Assembly: GCA_023663635.1 (NCBI GenBank) | Contig: JAMPHD010000024.1 | Span: 1 to 42,455, forward strand | Length of the DNA: 42,455 nt | Direction of reading: 5' to 3' | Origin: Acetatifactor muris | GTDB taxonomy: Bacteria; Bacillota; Clostridia; Lachnospirales; Lachnospiraceae | Shown here: positions 19,708 to 27,274 of the stretch, one piece after another | Numbering within the stretch: position 1 is the first letter of the stretch | How the letters are laid out: each line of letters begins with the position of its first letter | The notes under the pieces: model-generated | What the model was told of the DNA's origin: nothing | The model's database searches: none | The model's input: only the letters and a program-made list of their open reading frames with translations | Position numbers and translations under genes: made by a program

Positions 19708-19944
19708 TCACCACGGGAAAAACTGTAAAGACTCCTCAAGAATTGCACATACAAAGCTCCCTGTTGTCACCCCGATAACAGAGCATATCAATCCGGCCGT
19801 ACCATTCACCTTCGGTTTATCCGCGGAACCGCCGGTTGCGCCATTGTCAATCAATACCAATTCGTTCTGTTGGTTTTGAGCGGTTTGCTGATCCTGCTCA
19901 TTCTGCCCAATCTGTTGTTCGTTTTGAAAATTCCGCCCATCCAT
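19708..19944 (-). CDS. Shortened DUF4190-like paralogue
   Basis: This 78-residue protein has the same start as its two neighbours (MDGRNFQN, then a Gln/Asn-rich tail). It then jumps directly into the second half of the family domain (VNGTAGLICSVIGV), skipping the first membrane helix pair. It looks like an internally deleted copy of the 157-residue gene just upstream. A ribosome binding site (AAAGGAG) is intact, so it may still be translated. A decayed paralogue is the simplest reading. Confidence 0.6.
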   Translation of the reverse strand: MDGRNFQNEQQIGQNEQDQQTAQNQQNELVLIDNGATGGSADKPKVNGTAGLICSVIGVTTGSFVCAILEESLQFFPW

Positions 19945-19960
19945 TGCACTCCTTTACCTT

Positions 19961-20434
19961 CTAGGGCATCTCCTGCATCATCAATAAAAGAATTTCTTTC
20001 AACTCGTCAAAAAGACTCCACAGGAAAAGCAGCGAGCTGAAACCCAAGCCAACAGCGGAACACACGATTCCGGCCGTGCCCACACCGGTCCTGTTCTCCT
20101 TATTGCCCAAAATCGACAGGATCAGACCAATGACACCGAAGACAATACCCCCAAGACTGCAGCAAATAAATACAACGGAAATAATACCCAGAACCAGACC
20201 TGCTATGGATAATCCGGGTGTGTCCTGCTTGGGCTGTGTTGTGGGACGGCTATTCATATACATATTGTTGCCACCGGCAAAAACATCATTTTGATAACCG
20301 TCGGTGGCAGTGTAATAGTTTGTAGAGGTATAATAATTGGTGCCGTAGCTGTCCTGCGCCACCCCGTTCTGCCCGGCCTGCTCATTTTGCCCGGCCTGCA
20401 CATTCTGTCCGTTTTGAAAATTTTGTCCGTCCAT
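19961..20434 (-). CDS. DUF4190-like membrane protein
   Basis: This 157-residue protein has a long polar, Gln/Asn/Tyr-rich N-terminus (MDGQNFQN, NYYTSTNYYT) and a C-terminal DUF4190-type membrane domain. That domain has a first helix (GLSIAGLVLGIISVVFICC), a Gly-rich second helix (GGIVFGVIGLILSI) and a third (GVGTAGIVCSAVGLGFSSLL), with the family's GNKENRTGVGTAG link. The function of the family is unknown. It belongs to a co-directional cluster of related genes. Confidence 0.8.
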   Translation of the reverse strand: MDGQNFQNGQNVQAGQNEQAGQNGVAQDSYGTNYYTSTNYYTATDGYQNDVFAGGNNMYMNSRPTTQPKQDTPGLSIAGLVLGIISVVFICCSLGGIVFGVIGLILSILGNKENRTGVGTAGIVCSAVGLGFSSLLFLWSLFDELKEILLLMMQEMP

Positions 20435-20497
20435 TCCGCTCCCTATTTTTTCGTTTTAAATCATACGCGCCATACCAAATTCTTGAAAAACATGAAT

Positions 20498-20938
20498 TTA
20501 CATGACAATTCCAAAACCGAATTTCAGCACGTTTTTCAACACAAAATTCGCCGCAAGTACCACCAACATGCCATACATGATCCACGGCTCAAACTTCATG
20601 CCCTTCACCCGGGGAACATGCAGTTTCTCCAAAGTGTGGCTGAGCATAAAGCACAGATACATCACTATAATGTATGTGATCAGCGGATGATACCAAGTGG
20701 CAAGCAGAATGTCTCCGCGCGCAAGCGCGACCACTGCCCTCGTCCCTCCGCATCCCGGACAATAAATTCCCCAGAATGTCCAAAAAATGCAACCGGCGCT
20801 GCTGTGAGGAAGGGCCGGGGCGATCCATTTCGTGATGGCAAAAGCCAACAACAGCCCTACGGGCAACAGGATCACTCCCGTCCGATAAAGATATTCCTCT
20901 GTGCTTAAGGGTTTTCTCTCAGATCTTACTGCATCCAT
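20498..20938 (-). CDS. DUF2752-family membrane protein
   Basis: This 146-residue protein has the DUF2752 hallmark CPGCGGTRAVVALARGD followed by two membrane helices; an N-terminal helix (GVILLPVGLLLAFAI) precedes it. The two cysteines could bind a metal or form a disulfide. It starts 3 bases after the upstream DUF4190 gene stops and has almost no ribosome binding site, so translational coupling is likely. DUF2752 and DUF4190 genes being neighbours hints at a joint membrane role, but none is known. Confidence 0.85.
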   Translation of the reverse strand: MDAVRSERKPLSTEEYLYRTGVILLPVGLLLAFAITKWIAPALPHSSAGCIFWTFWGIYCPGCGGTRAVVALARGDILLATWYHPLITYIIVMYLCFMLSHTLEKLHVPRVKGMKFEPWIMYGMLVVLAANFVLKNVLKFGFGIVM

Positions 20939-20941
20939 GGA

Positions 20942-21433
20942 TTAATAATACATCATCTCACTCATTGCACCCATAGCAAACATTGCTATAAAATAGATCA
21001 GGGAGAGACTATTGAGTACCAGACCGATGATGGAGCATACCAGACCGGCGGTGCCCACCCCCGACTTGTTCTGCTTATTGCCCGAGATCGACATGATCAG
21101 ACCGGCAATGGCAAAGATGATACCCGATCCGCAGCAACAGAAAAGTACAATGGAGATGATGCCCATCACCAGACCGGCAACGGATATCCCGGGCGCGCCC
21201 TCCTGCTCAGGCTCCACCACCGGCTGGCTGTAGGCATTGCTGTAGGAACTGCCATAAGCGGAGGTATTGTCCTGATAGTTGCTCGTGGAAGTATAGGTGT
21301 TGTTAGAAGTATAGGTATTGTTGGAAGTATTGTCATTGCTTGAGCTATAGTAATTCGCATTGCCGGTAGTGCTGTTGTCTGTCACCGATCCGTTCTGTTG
21401 GTTCTGATCGTTCTGAAAATTCTGTCCGTCCAT
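20942..21433 (-). CDS. DUF4190-like membrane protein, first of the cluster
   Basis: This 163-residue paralogue of the 19961-20434 gene shares the MDGQNFQN start, followed by Ser/Asn/Tyr repeats (SNNTYT twice). Its membrane domain is APGISVAGLVMGIISIVLF, GIIFAIAGLIMSISGNKQN and VGTAGLVCSIIGL. AAGGAG precedes the ATG. It lies 69 bases beyond the chemotaxis gene and its terminator. Confidence 0.8.
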   Translation of the reverse strand: MDGQNFQNDQNQQNGSVTDNSTTGNANYYSSSNDNTSNNTYTSNNTYTSTSNYQDNTSAYGSSYSNAYSQPVVEPEQEGAPGISVAGLVMGIISIVLFCCCGSGIIFAIAGLIMSISGNKQNKSGVGTAGLVCSIIGLVLNSLSLIYFIAMFAMGAMSEMMYY

Positions 21434-21467
21434 TTTGTTCTCCTTACGTTTTATTTTATTCTAAAAT

Positions 21468-21486
21468 ATGCGGTATTTTCCCGCAT
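21468..21486 (-). terminator. Terminator after the chemotaxis gene
   Basis: ATGCGG (21468-21473) and CCGCAT (21481-21486) form a 6-bp stem with a 7-base loop, followed on the minus strand by ATATTTTAG. It comes 17 bases after the chemotaxis-protein stop codon. The T run is short, so partial read-through into the DUF4190 cluster is possible; I see no strong separate promoter there. Confidence 0.55.
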
Positions 21487-21502
21487 CATTTTACGGATTG
21501 GA

Positions 21503-23080
21503 TCATACTTTGAAACTGCTCATGCTCTTGGAGAGATTCTCCGCCTGTTCGGCCATGTCCGCCGCGTCGCCCTCCATGTCATGCATCAGAGCCGTCAACT
21601 CCTCAATGGAGGCATTGATCTCCTCAGAGGCTGCCGCGTTGGACTCGGAAGTGTCGCTCAAGCGCTCCACTTCGTCAATGATGTTGTTGATCTCATTGAC
21701 GGTCTGCTCCACGGCGCGGTCGATCTCGTCCACTTTTCTCGCCGTCTCCTCAATGTCCGCGTTCACGCTCTCAAAGGATGTGATAACCTCCGCAATACCC
21801 TTGATATTGCTGTCATTGTTCACCACAACTTCCTCAATGCTGTCCGCGCACTCTTTGAAATCGGTGGTAATATTGTCGATGATCGTCTTGATACTGGACA
21901 GATCCTCGCTCGTCTTCTCGCTCAGATCCCGGATGCTGCCGGCCACCACCGAGAAACCGCGTCCCGACTCGCCGGCTCTGGAGGCCTCAATGGAGGCATT
22001 CAGGCTCAGCAGTTTCGTTTGGGAGGCAATCTCATCAATGCTTTTGACAATGTCAACCATCTGCGCGATGACTTCATTGGTCGCCTTGATCTTATCGGCA
22101 ATATTCTGAACGCTCTCCGTCATGTTCTCGCTGCTGGCATTCACGGACTGGATCTTGTCCCTCATGCTGTCGCAGTTGTCATGCAGACGTCCGGAATAGT
22201 TCACGATATCCGCAACGGAGTGCTGAATGTTGTTGCTGCTCTCCTGAATCAGAGTCACGGAGGCATTGACATCGCTCACCACCTGAGCCATCTGGGTGCT
22301 GCCCACGGCCACTTCCTCAATGGCCTTTGCAATCTCCTCAGACGCGTTCAGAGTGGACATGGCGGTATCTTTCAGCTCGCCCGCAGTGCCATGCACATGA
22401 TTGCCCACGGAACTGATATTGGTCACCACTTCATGCAGATTGGTCAGCATCTTCTTCACATGGCCGTCCATCTTGGCAATCTCGTCATGTCCCTTGATGG
22501 GTTCTCTGTTGCCTGTCAGATCGCCGCCCGCCACCTGATTGACAGTCTCGCCCACCAGGATAATGGACTTGGCGATCCGGCTGGCGACAATAAACGCGAG
22601 CACGGATGCCGCGATCATGAACGCCACGCCGATGCCCAAAATGGCAAGCAACAGTTGCACAAAAGTGGACTCCACTTCCGCCTGAGGTTTGCCCGCAAAG
22701 AGCATACCGCCCTCAATGGGTATATAGTAGCCGTAATACGCATGGCCGTTTACATTGACATTGGTGCTGAAATAGGACTGATTCTTTCCGATGACCGTTT
22801 CCACAACCTCCGGTGACGCCTTGGTGCCCACGGCCCCCTCAATGGAACTGGCCGCGCGCGTATCGCCCTCAAATATGGTGATATCTATATCCATTTCCTT
22901 GTAGGCCGTCAGATCATCGTCCAATTCAAATCCGTCAACGGCAACCTTAAGCTGTGTCTCAGTGGATCGAATCAACGACTCGCGCGCAATGAATGCCGCA
23001 AAGATACTGACCGCTATGCTGAGAATCACCAAAGGTATAATCACGAGTGATAATAATTTCGCCCTCAATCCCATCTTCAT
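21503..23080 (-). CDS. Methyl-accepting chemotaxis protein
   Basis: This is a 525-residue chemoreceptor. TM1 lies at about 10-30, an extracytoplasmic single-Cache-type sensor (about 35-185) at DGFELDDDL...[14 protein letters not shown] positions, TM2 at about 190-212, then HAMP (about 213-265) and the signalling coil. The hairpin tip is [20 protein letters not shown], a recognisable variant of the usual [20 protein letters not shown]. It senses a small ligand and feeds CheA. AAGGGGGAG lies 8 bases before the ATG. The upstream sequence belongs to an integrated element, so its native promoter may be lost. Co-directional element transcription may reach it. Confidence 0.93.
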   Translation of the reverse strand: MKMGLRAKLLSLVIIPLVILSIAVSIFAAFIARESLIRSTETQLKVAVDGFELDDDLTAYKEMDIDITIFEGDTRAASSIEGAVGTKASPEVVETVIGKNQSYFSTNVNVNGHAYYGYYIPIEGGMLFAGKPQAEVESTFVQLLLAILGIGVAFMIAASVLAFIVASRIAKSIILVGETVNQVAGGDLTGNREPIKGHDEIAKMDGHVKKMLTNLHEVVTNISSVGNHVHGTAGELKDTAMSTLNASEEIAKAIEEVAVGSTQMAQVVSDVNASVTLIQESSNNIQHSVADIVNYSGRLHDNCDSMRDKIQSVNASSENMTESVQNIADKIKATNEVIAQMVDIVKSIDEIASQTKLLSLNASIEASRAGESGRGFSVVAGSIRDLSEKTSEDLSSIKTIIDNITTDFKECADSIEEVVVNNDSNIKGIAEVITSFESVNADIEETARKVDEIDRAVEQTVNEINNIIDEVERLSDTSESNAAASEEINASIEELTALMHDMEGDAADMAEQAENLSKSMSSFKV

Positions 23081-23095
23081 ATCGCAATCTCCCCC

Positions 23096-23167
23096 TTAAA
23101 ATTTGCCTTCCGTCGCTGCCTCCTCAATCGAGACGGTAATGCACGATTTTACGCCACTTATAGCCAT
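23096..23167 (-). CDS. 23-residue peptide ORF before the chemotaxis gene
   Basis: A short open frame begins MAISGVKSCITV and ends EGKF. It has a textbook ribosome binding site, GGAGGTAAC, 4 bases before the ATG. Its stop lies 15 bases before the chemoreceptor start and touches that gene's ribosome binding site, so it could act as an upstream leader ORF. It may be a real leader peptide, or the N-terminal stub of a gene cut by the element's insertion. No similarity recognised. Confidence 0.4.
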   Translation of the reverse strand: MAISGVKSCITVSIEEAATEGKF

Positions 23168-23201
23168 TTTTGTTACCTCCACGTTGCCTATCCAGCAAAT
23201 T

Positions 23202-23215
23202 TTCGCACTTGCGAG
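23202..23215 (-). promoter_or_regulatory. CTCGCAA-type palindrome near the element end
   Basis: CTCGCAAGTGCGAA on the minus strand, one of four similar intergenic sites in the element (others at 28241, 32786 and 33463). Here it lies upstream of the 23-residue ORF and close to the chromosome junction. Confidence 0.4.
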
Positions 23216-23232
23216 CGCTTCTCACGGCTTTT

Positions 23233-23472
23233 TTACGCCTCTGCTCCGTCATACACATAGCCGGTTTCTTCCCAAAATTTTATAGGCGATATGTAATAAT
23301 CATACTGAGAACTTCCCTCTTTCTTGAAAGCCACGCCAAAATTCAAAAATCCTAAGATGATACCCTGCCGGATAAACTGCTGATCCTTTTTCATTACTCT
23401 GGCTGCCACAGCCACCGGAACATTCTCGCCGGTGAACTCTGGCACTTCTAAATATATCTTATTTCTATCCAT
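23233..23472 (-). CDS. Small helix-turn-helix-like protein, maybe excisionase
   Basis: This is a 79-residue protein. The middle (VAVAARVMKKDQQFIRQGII) reads like a MerR/excisionase helix-turn-helix, and the C-terminal SSQYDYYISPIKFWEETGY resembles short phage DNA-binding proteins of Clostridia. It is the last element gene before the chromosome, the position where excisionases often sit, but no integrase is near. Its start overlaps the next upstream gene by 8 bases. Confidence 0.5.
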   Translation of the reverse strand: MDRNKIYLEVPEFTGENVPVAVAARVMKKDQQFIRQGIILGFLNFGVAFKKEGSSQYDYYISPIKFWEETGYVYDGAEA

Positions 23473-23725
23473 CTGTCAATGCCTTCCTTTCCTCCTGCGC
23501 CGCCGTCAATGCCTGTACGATGTCCTCGGCCTTCTTTTCACCGATACCCTTTACTCTCAGGACGGCCTTCCGAAGCTCCGCCTCCGACAGCCCTGCAGAC
23601 TCTTTCTTCCCGGCCTCGTGCCCTCTCTGATAGATGCGGTTGCAGAAATCGCTCATTTGCCCGTGATCCATTTTCTTGACTTCCTTGTACTCTTTCCTGT
23701 TCAGCTCATATTGCTTCAAATTCAT
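23465..23725 (-). CDS. Helix-hairpin-helix protein
   Basis: This is an 86-residue protein. Residues about 49-70 (LRKAVLRVKGIGEKKAEDIV) form a classic helix-hairpin-helix DNA-binding motif, with GIG in the hairpin, as found in nucleases and repair proteins. The rest is polar and helical. Its start overlaps the zinc-ribbon gene stop as ATGA (23722-23725); an alternative ATG at 23671 has a better-spaced ribosome site. It may be an accessory DNA-binding partner of the neighbouring nuclease-like proteins. Confidence 0.6.
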   Translation of the reverse strand: MNLKQYELNRKEYKEVKKMDHGQMSDFCNRIYQRGHEAGKKESAGLSEAELRKAVLRVKGIGEKKAEDIVQALTAAQEERKALTDG

Positions 23726-23862
23726 TCCTCCTTTTCCGCTCGCACTTCAAACTCAAACATATTCTCGTCGCACTTCGGGCAGTAGTACGGATATTGCCTT
23801 TTCAGGTCCTTATCCCTTTCCTTCCTAACCCTGGTGCCGCAACGTCTGCATACTTTTCTCAC
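23722..23862 (-). CDS. 46-residue zinc-ribbon protein
   Basis: Two CxxC pairs (CRRCGT and CPKCDE) about 20 residues apart make a zinc ribbon, with a basic stretch between them. I chose the GTG at 23862 because GGGAGG lies 8 bases upstream; an ATG at 23904 would overlap the preceding gene by 29 bases. It is likely a nucleic-acid or protein-interaction module in the PAPS-reductase/HhH gene group. Confidence 0.65.
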   Translation of the reverse strand: MRKVCRRCGTRVRKERDKDLKRQYPYYCPKCDENMFEFEVRAEKEE

Positions 23863-23875
23863 GCTTGCCGCCTCC

Positions 23876-24592
23876 CTAATATTCAATGTAGCAGGCAATT
23901 CCACAGTCCGGCATTATCTCGTCCTCCATTCTGCCCGCATCCGGATCAAGCTCGTCCAAAAACACTCCTTTGATGCAGGAATGACCTATCTCCCTTTCCA
24001 GTTCTGCCATCCTATAGAATACTTCTGGGAAGTCAACACGGATTTTATTCCAGTAGCCCATCCCACCCTTGACGCACCCTATACAGTTATTGTTTGAATA
24101 TCCCATGTCGTACATTTGCGGGCGCCTTATTCCTAATTCTCTCAATATGGCATGAGCATTTGCCTTTGTCAGCCCACGCTCTATTAAAGGATATTGATTC
24201 TTTACTTCCGGCGTAGACTCGTCCAGTCTATCTGCCCTTTTCCGTTCGCTGAGGTCATACCCCCACACATAGATTAAATTGCAATCCTGATGTAAATATT
24301 CCCACTCCTTCCTTACCCGCTTTTTGAGTATCTGCGTGCATTTCGCTCCATTTACACCGTTGACATATCTGAATTGCCTGATGACATTCTCAACGCTGCA
24401 ATAGTTCGATTTTAGGATTTTGATTTTCTTTCCTAATGCCTTCTCGCAATCCTTGACAAATCTCATGCTGTCCGGATGCTGATTGTCAATATCAATATAG
24501 ATAAATTCATCTATTGTATCTCTCTCCAGATAGCCAGCGATAAAGCTGCTCACTCCTGCTGAAATCCAGCATACTTTTAGTTCTCGTTTCAT
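23876..24592 (-). CDS. PAPS-reductase-fold (PP-loop) protein
   Basis: This 238-residue protein has the PP-loop ATP pyrophosphatase fold of PAPS reductases. The nucleotide loop is WISAGVSSF near residue 10, a variant of SGGxDS. Cys motifs KCTQ, NNCIGCVKGGMGYW and DCGIACY could hold an iron-sulfur cluster, as in DndC- or IbrA-type proteins. Such genes in phages and islands are not used for sulfate assimilation. Together with the ParB-like protein nearby it recalls the IbrA/IbrB pair of enterobacterial prophages. The ATG at 24592 has no clear ribosome binding site and lies just after an RNA hairpin, so translation may be controlled. Confidence 0.72.
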   Translation of the reverse strand: MKRELKVCWISAGVSSFIAGYLERDTIDEFIYIDIDNQHPDSMRFVKDCEKALGKKIKILKSNYCSVENVIRQFRYVNGVNGAKCTQILKKRVRKEWEYLHQDCNLIYVWGYDLSERKRADRLDESTPEVKNQYPLIERGLTKANAHAILRELGIRRPQMYDMGYSNNNCIGCVKGGMGYWNKIRVDFPEVFYRMAELEREIGHSCIKGVFLDELDPDAGRMEDEIMPDCGIACYIEY

Positions 24593-24596
24593 AACA

Positions 24597-24756
24597 CCAC
24601 GAAACAAATTCCGTTCGTGGATAGGACTTCTGGCCTCCCATGCTACTTCGGTACGGCTTTCGCAAGGTAGCTCCCACTCGTACCTCTTTCACGCTGTTGT
24701 TCAGTCCTTTTCTTCTCTGTGTTTATCACCCTCACAGGTCAACCCGGTTTACCGGG
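24597..24756 (-). promoter_or_regulatory. Structured leader upstream of the PAPS-reductase-like gene
   Basis: The 172-base gap upstream of the start has several pairings on the minus strand: CCACGAA/TTCGTGG (24597-24620), GCTAC/GTAGC (24642-24671), GGTACG/CGTACC (24650-24684) and CCCGG/CCGGG (24743-24756). The second and third cross, giving an H-type pseudoknot, and a CUU-GCGA-AAG mini hairpin with a GNRA-type loop lies inside. No protein is clearly encoded. It may be a cis-acting RNA; I cannot match it to a known class. Confidence 0.4.
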
Positions 24757-24764
24757 ATTCGTTA

Positions 24765-25100
24765 TTACTCCTTTCCTGATATGTTCTTAATGTGAAATCT
24801 GTAATACTCTTTTCCTGTCTCTGCTCCCCAAGCCTCTTCTCCTGTGCCAATAGAAAGCGTACACAAGGCTTCTACCCTCGGAGCATTACGTCCGTACCCG
24901 TTCTGCAGGACAACCCATCTTGCTTTTTGCGTTCCCTGCTTTCTCAAAAGCTCCAGGACCGCCTTTGTCTCGCTGACCGGAAATCCCAGCCAGCGTACAA
25001 TGCGAATCGTCCAGTAGGGCTTTATCTCCCGGTATTCGTCGCCCTTTTCTCCGGAAAGAATCATATCCAGCCACTTCTTTTTAATCGGCAAAATCAGCAC
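24765..25100 (-). CDS. ASCH-domain protein
   Basis: This 111-residue protein begins MLILPIKKKWLDMILSGEK and continues DEYREIKPYW, the standard opening of phage ASCH proteins. ASCH is related to the PUA/EVE fold and binds modified RNA or DNA bases. The following GYGRNAPRVEALCTLSIGTG strand fits the fold. It lies between the PAPS-reductase-like and nuclease-like genes. A role in reading or making a modified base is an inference. Confidence 0.75.
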   Translation of the reverse strand: MLILPIKKKWLDMILSGEKGDEYREIKPYWTIRIVRWLGFPVSETKAVLELLRKQGTQKARWVVLQNGYGRNAPRVEALCTLSIGTGEEAWGAETGKEYYRFHIKNISGKE

Positions 25101-25104
25101 TCCA

Positions 25105-25581
25105 TCACCCCCTGTCTCTCGCCGCCGACCGAAACATCATGAGCAACATTTCAGACACCGGCCTTCCCCTGTCTCTCCGTACTGCCTTTTTGACAGACTT
25201 CAATTCGTACCACTCTCTCCGGTAATGCTTTCTCTCTGGAACCAGAACTCCCACTCCATACGGTACTTCGCTCTTTACTTTCTCGTAAACTTCCTCCGGC
25301 ATGACATAGTAGTTGTAATCCCCCAGGAAATTATGACCGTTTTTCGAGTGGAAATCCTCGACTGAGGACTTCACTTCGTAGCAGAAGAAATCTCCCTTTT
25401 CGATGCCGGACACCGTATTATTTACCGGCTTGAATTTCATGTAGTCCACACGCACCGCTTTGGTGGTGGCGTAATCAAAAGTGACTTCCCTCGCCCAATA
25501 AATCCTCGGATCATCATGCGGTGATATGTACCTCTGGACCGACAGAGACAGAAGCGCCGTTATCTCCGGCCTACTTTCCAT
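25105..25581 (-). CDS. PD-(D/E)XK-type nuclease candidate
   Basis: This is a 158-residue protein (167 if the ATG at 25608 is used). The central strand pair RVDYMKF and FFCYEVKSS gives the D...ExK arrangement of PD-(D/E)XK nucleases. EDFHSKNGHNFLGDYNYYVMP then follows, as in MmcB-like phage proteins. The C-terminus is strongly basic (KKAVRRDRGRP). It overlaps the ParB-like gene by 11 bases, so coupled translation is likely. The activity is inferred from motif order only. Confidence 0.6.
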   Translation of the reverse strand: MESRPEITALLSLSVQRYISPHDDPRIYWAREVTFDYATTKAVRVDYMKFKPVNNTVSGIEKGDFFCYEVKSSVEDFHSKNGHNFLGDYNYYVMPEEVYEKVKSEVPYGVGVLVPERKHYRREWYELKSVKKAVRRDRGRPVSEMLLMMFRSAARDRG

Positions 25582-26938
25582 CTGCCTCACCGTCCTTATA
25601 CAAGTCATGGGAACCCTCGGCCAGCTTGTAAAATTCCTCCTTGCTGTAGGAGAAACCGAACAGTGCCAGTATCTCGTCCAGTAACATTACTACCTCTCCG
25701 CTGCTCTTACGATAGGTTGCGTTCCATTCTGCAAGGTCCTTGTCAGCGACTCCATTGGAGGCATAAATCATCATCTTGTAGAGAAGCCCGATCCCGTCAC
25801 GCTGCTTTTCGTATGCCGCCTTTTCCTCGTCCGTCTTGTTATACAGGGAAGTTTCTCCTGTAATGAACTTCAACATCACCTGCTCGCTCATCCATGAGCC
25901 GCACTGGACCATGACCCCAAACAGGCGCTCCATTACCGCCTCCGGCTTTTCGCTCTCCGGCTTGAATTTTTTCTCAATCGCCAGCTTCACAAAATCGGCC
26001 CGCTCAGCAGACATTTCTTTCTGCATGGCCTTGATCTGCCGCTTTCTCTTATCCTTAGCTTTCTGCTGCAGCTCATACTCGGACAGTTCTTTCTTCTCCT
26101 TGCCTTTCTTCTTGATGATCGTGAACGTCCTCCACCAAACCACATAGAACAGGTCCTCTTTCGCCGCCTGCGTCTTGCAGCCCAGCTTATCCTTAACATC
26201 CTTATCCAGTTCAAACTCCTTGACCTTTTCCCACTTCCCGCTGTACTGCTCACTTTCAGCGCCTTCCGGTGCAGGCTTGATTCCCTCTGCCTTGCAGAGT
26301 TTGATGTAGGCTTTCTCCCGCTCCTTGCGCTTGATTTCATCTGCCACGCTTCTCGCCTTCTGCGCCAGATTGTTGGAGCTGGTGGACTCTTTCAAGATTT
26401 TATTCCTGGTCTTGACATCCGGGATTTTCTCCAGCTCATACAAATCCTTTAAGGAAAGCTGGAAACACTCGTCTTTCTCCTTCTCCTGCAGCACCTTCTG
26501 GTTGAGCTTCGCAATGTTCAGCCGGTGCCGCACAGTCGTCTTGGAAAAACCGGTCTTTTCCGCAATGCTGTCCTCCGTCTCGCCCAGGTCAAGCATCATC
26601 TGGAAACCGTTCGCCTGCTCCCATATCGTCAAATCATTACGCTGCATATTCTCTTCCAGCATGATCGACACCTGCTCTCTCGGCGTCAGATTCTCCGCAA
26701 TCTGGCAGGGGAATCTATCTACTCCTGCCTGAGTACCGGCTGCATATCTCCGGTGGCCGATCAGCGTCATATATTCCCCCGGCTCCCCTTCCACCGGGAT
26801 AACCGTCAAATTCTGGAGAACTCCGTTTTTTCTGATAGACTCCACCAGCTCGGACAAATCCCCTAAGTCCTTCCGGGGATTCTCCGGATGCGGTCTGATA
26901 TGCCCCGCCTCAATATAGGTAATCACTTTTTCTTCCAT
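25571..26938 (-). CDS. ParB/Spo0J-like protein
   Basis: This 455-residue protein has a ParB nuclease/CTPase-like domain (about residues 5-95; HIRPHPENPRKD and GHRRYAAGTQ) and a helix-turn-helix (about 105-150; IWEQANGFQMM, EDSIAEKTGFSKTTVRHRL). A long charged helical C-terminus of about 290 residues is unlike chromosomal ParB. It may partition a plasmid-like form of the element or, with the PAPS-reductase-like protein, act as an IbrB-like regulator. No ParA gene is seen nearby, which weakens the partition idea. Confidence 0.85.
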   Translation of the reverse strand: MEEKVITYIEAGHIRPHPENPRKDLGDLSELVESIRKNGVLQNLTVIPVEGEPGEYMTLIGHRRYAAGTQAGVDRFPCQIAENLTPREQVSIMLEENMQRNDLTIWEQANGFQMMLDLGETEDSIAEKTGFSKTTVRHRLNIAKLNQKVLQEKEKDECFQLSLKDLYELEKIPDVKTRNKILKESTSSNNLAQKARSVADEIKRKEREKAYIKLCKAEGIKPAPEGAESEQYSGKWEKVKEFELDKDVKDKLGCKTQAAKEDLFYVVWWRTFTIIKKKGKEKKELSEYELQQKAKDKRKRQIKAMQKEMSAERADFVKLAIEKKFKPESEKPEAVMERLFGVMVQCGSWMSEQVMLKFITGETSLYNKTDEEKAAYEKQRDGIGLLYKMMIYASNGVADKDLAEWNATYRKSSGEVVMLLDEILALFGFSYSKEEFYKLAEGSHDLYKDGEADGK

Positions 26939-27220
26939 CTATTCATCCTCCTTCTCTGCATAATCACAGCAGAAACCTTCATCAGAAACCGCTATCGCAT
27001 CATTCCGGCAAATGCCGCCGCTCTGATGTATGCAGTATCTTTCACAATAAACTTTCTTTTCCGTACCGTCTCTATCCGTCAGGTACCGGATTGTCTGTGC
27101 CAGCTTTGTCGCAAGCGGGCTGTAGGGATTGCTCAGTCCGTTCAACCGTTCCCGCAGAATGCAGACTGCAAAATCCTTATCGCTTATCTCCTTTAGCCGC
27201 TGTATGGTCCATCTATCCAT
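26939..27220 (-). CDS. Cysteine-rich small protein
   Basis: This 93-residue protein has a C-terminal cysteine cluster (VYCERYCIHQSGGICRND and FCCDY) that could bind zinc; the N-terminus is helical (MDRWTIQRLKEISDKDFAVC). I chose the ATG at 27220 because AAGGAGG lies 6 bases upstream. It abuts the ParB-like gene. No family recognised. Confidence 0.6.
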   Translation of the reverse strand: MDRWTIQRLKEISDKDFAVCILRERLNGLSNPYSPLATKLAQTIRYLTDRDGTEKKVYCERYCIHQSGGICRNDAIAVSDEGFCCDYAEKEDE

Positions 27221-27274
27221 AGCCTGCCTCCTTATCGGTATTCGGCGGCACAAGGCCGCCGGATTGCATTGATT

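Noticed and set aside
23099..23232. Search for a tRNA gene as attachment site at the element junction.
   Set aside because: No tRNA-like cloverleaf is seen; the attachment site cannot be defined without the other end of the element.
24507..24692. A 61-codon frame crossing the PAPS-reductase-like start.
   Set aside because: It lies over the structured leader and the start of a recognisable protein in another frame, with no ribosome site.
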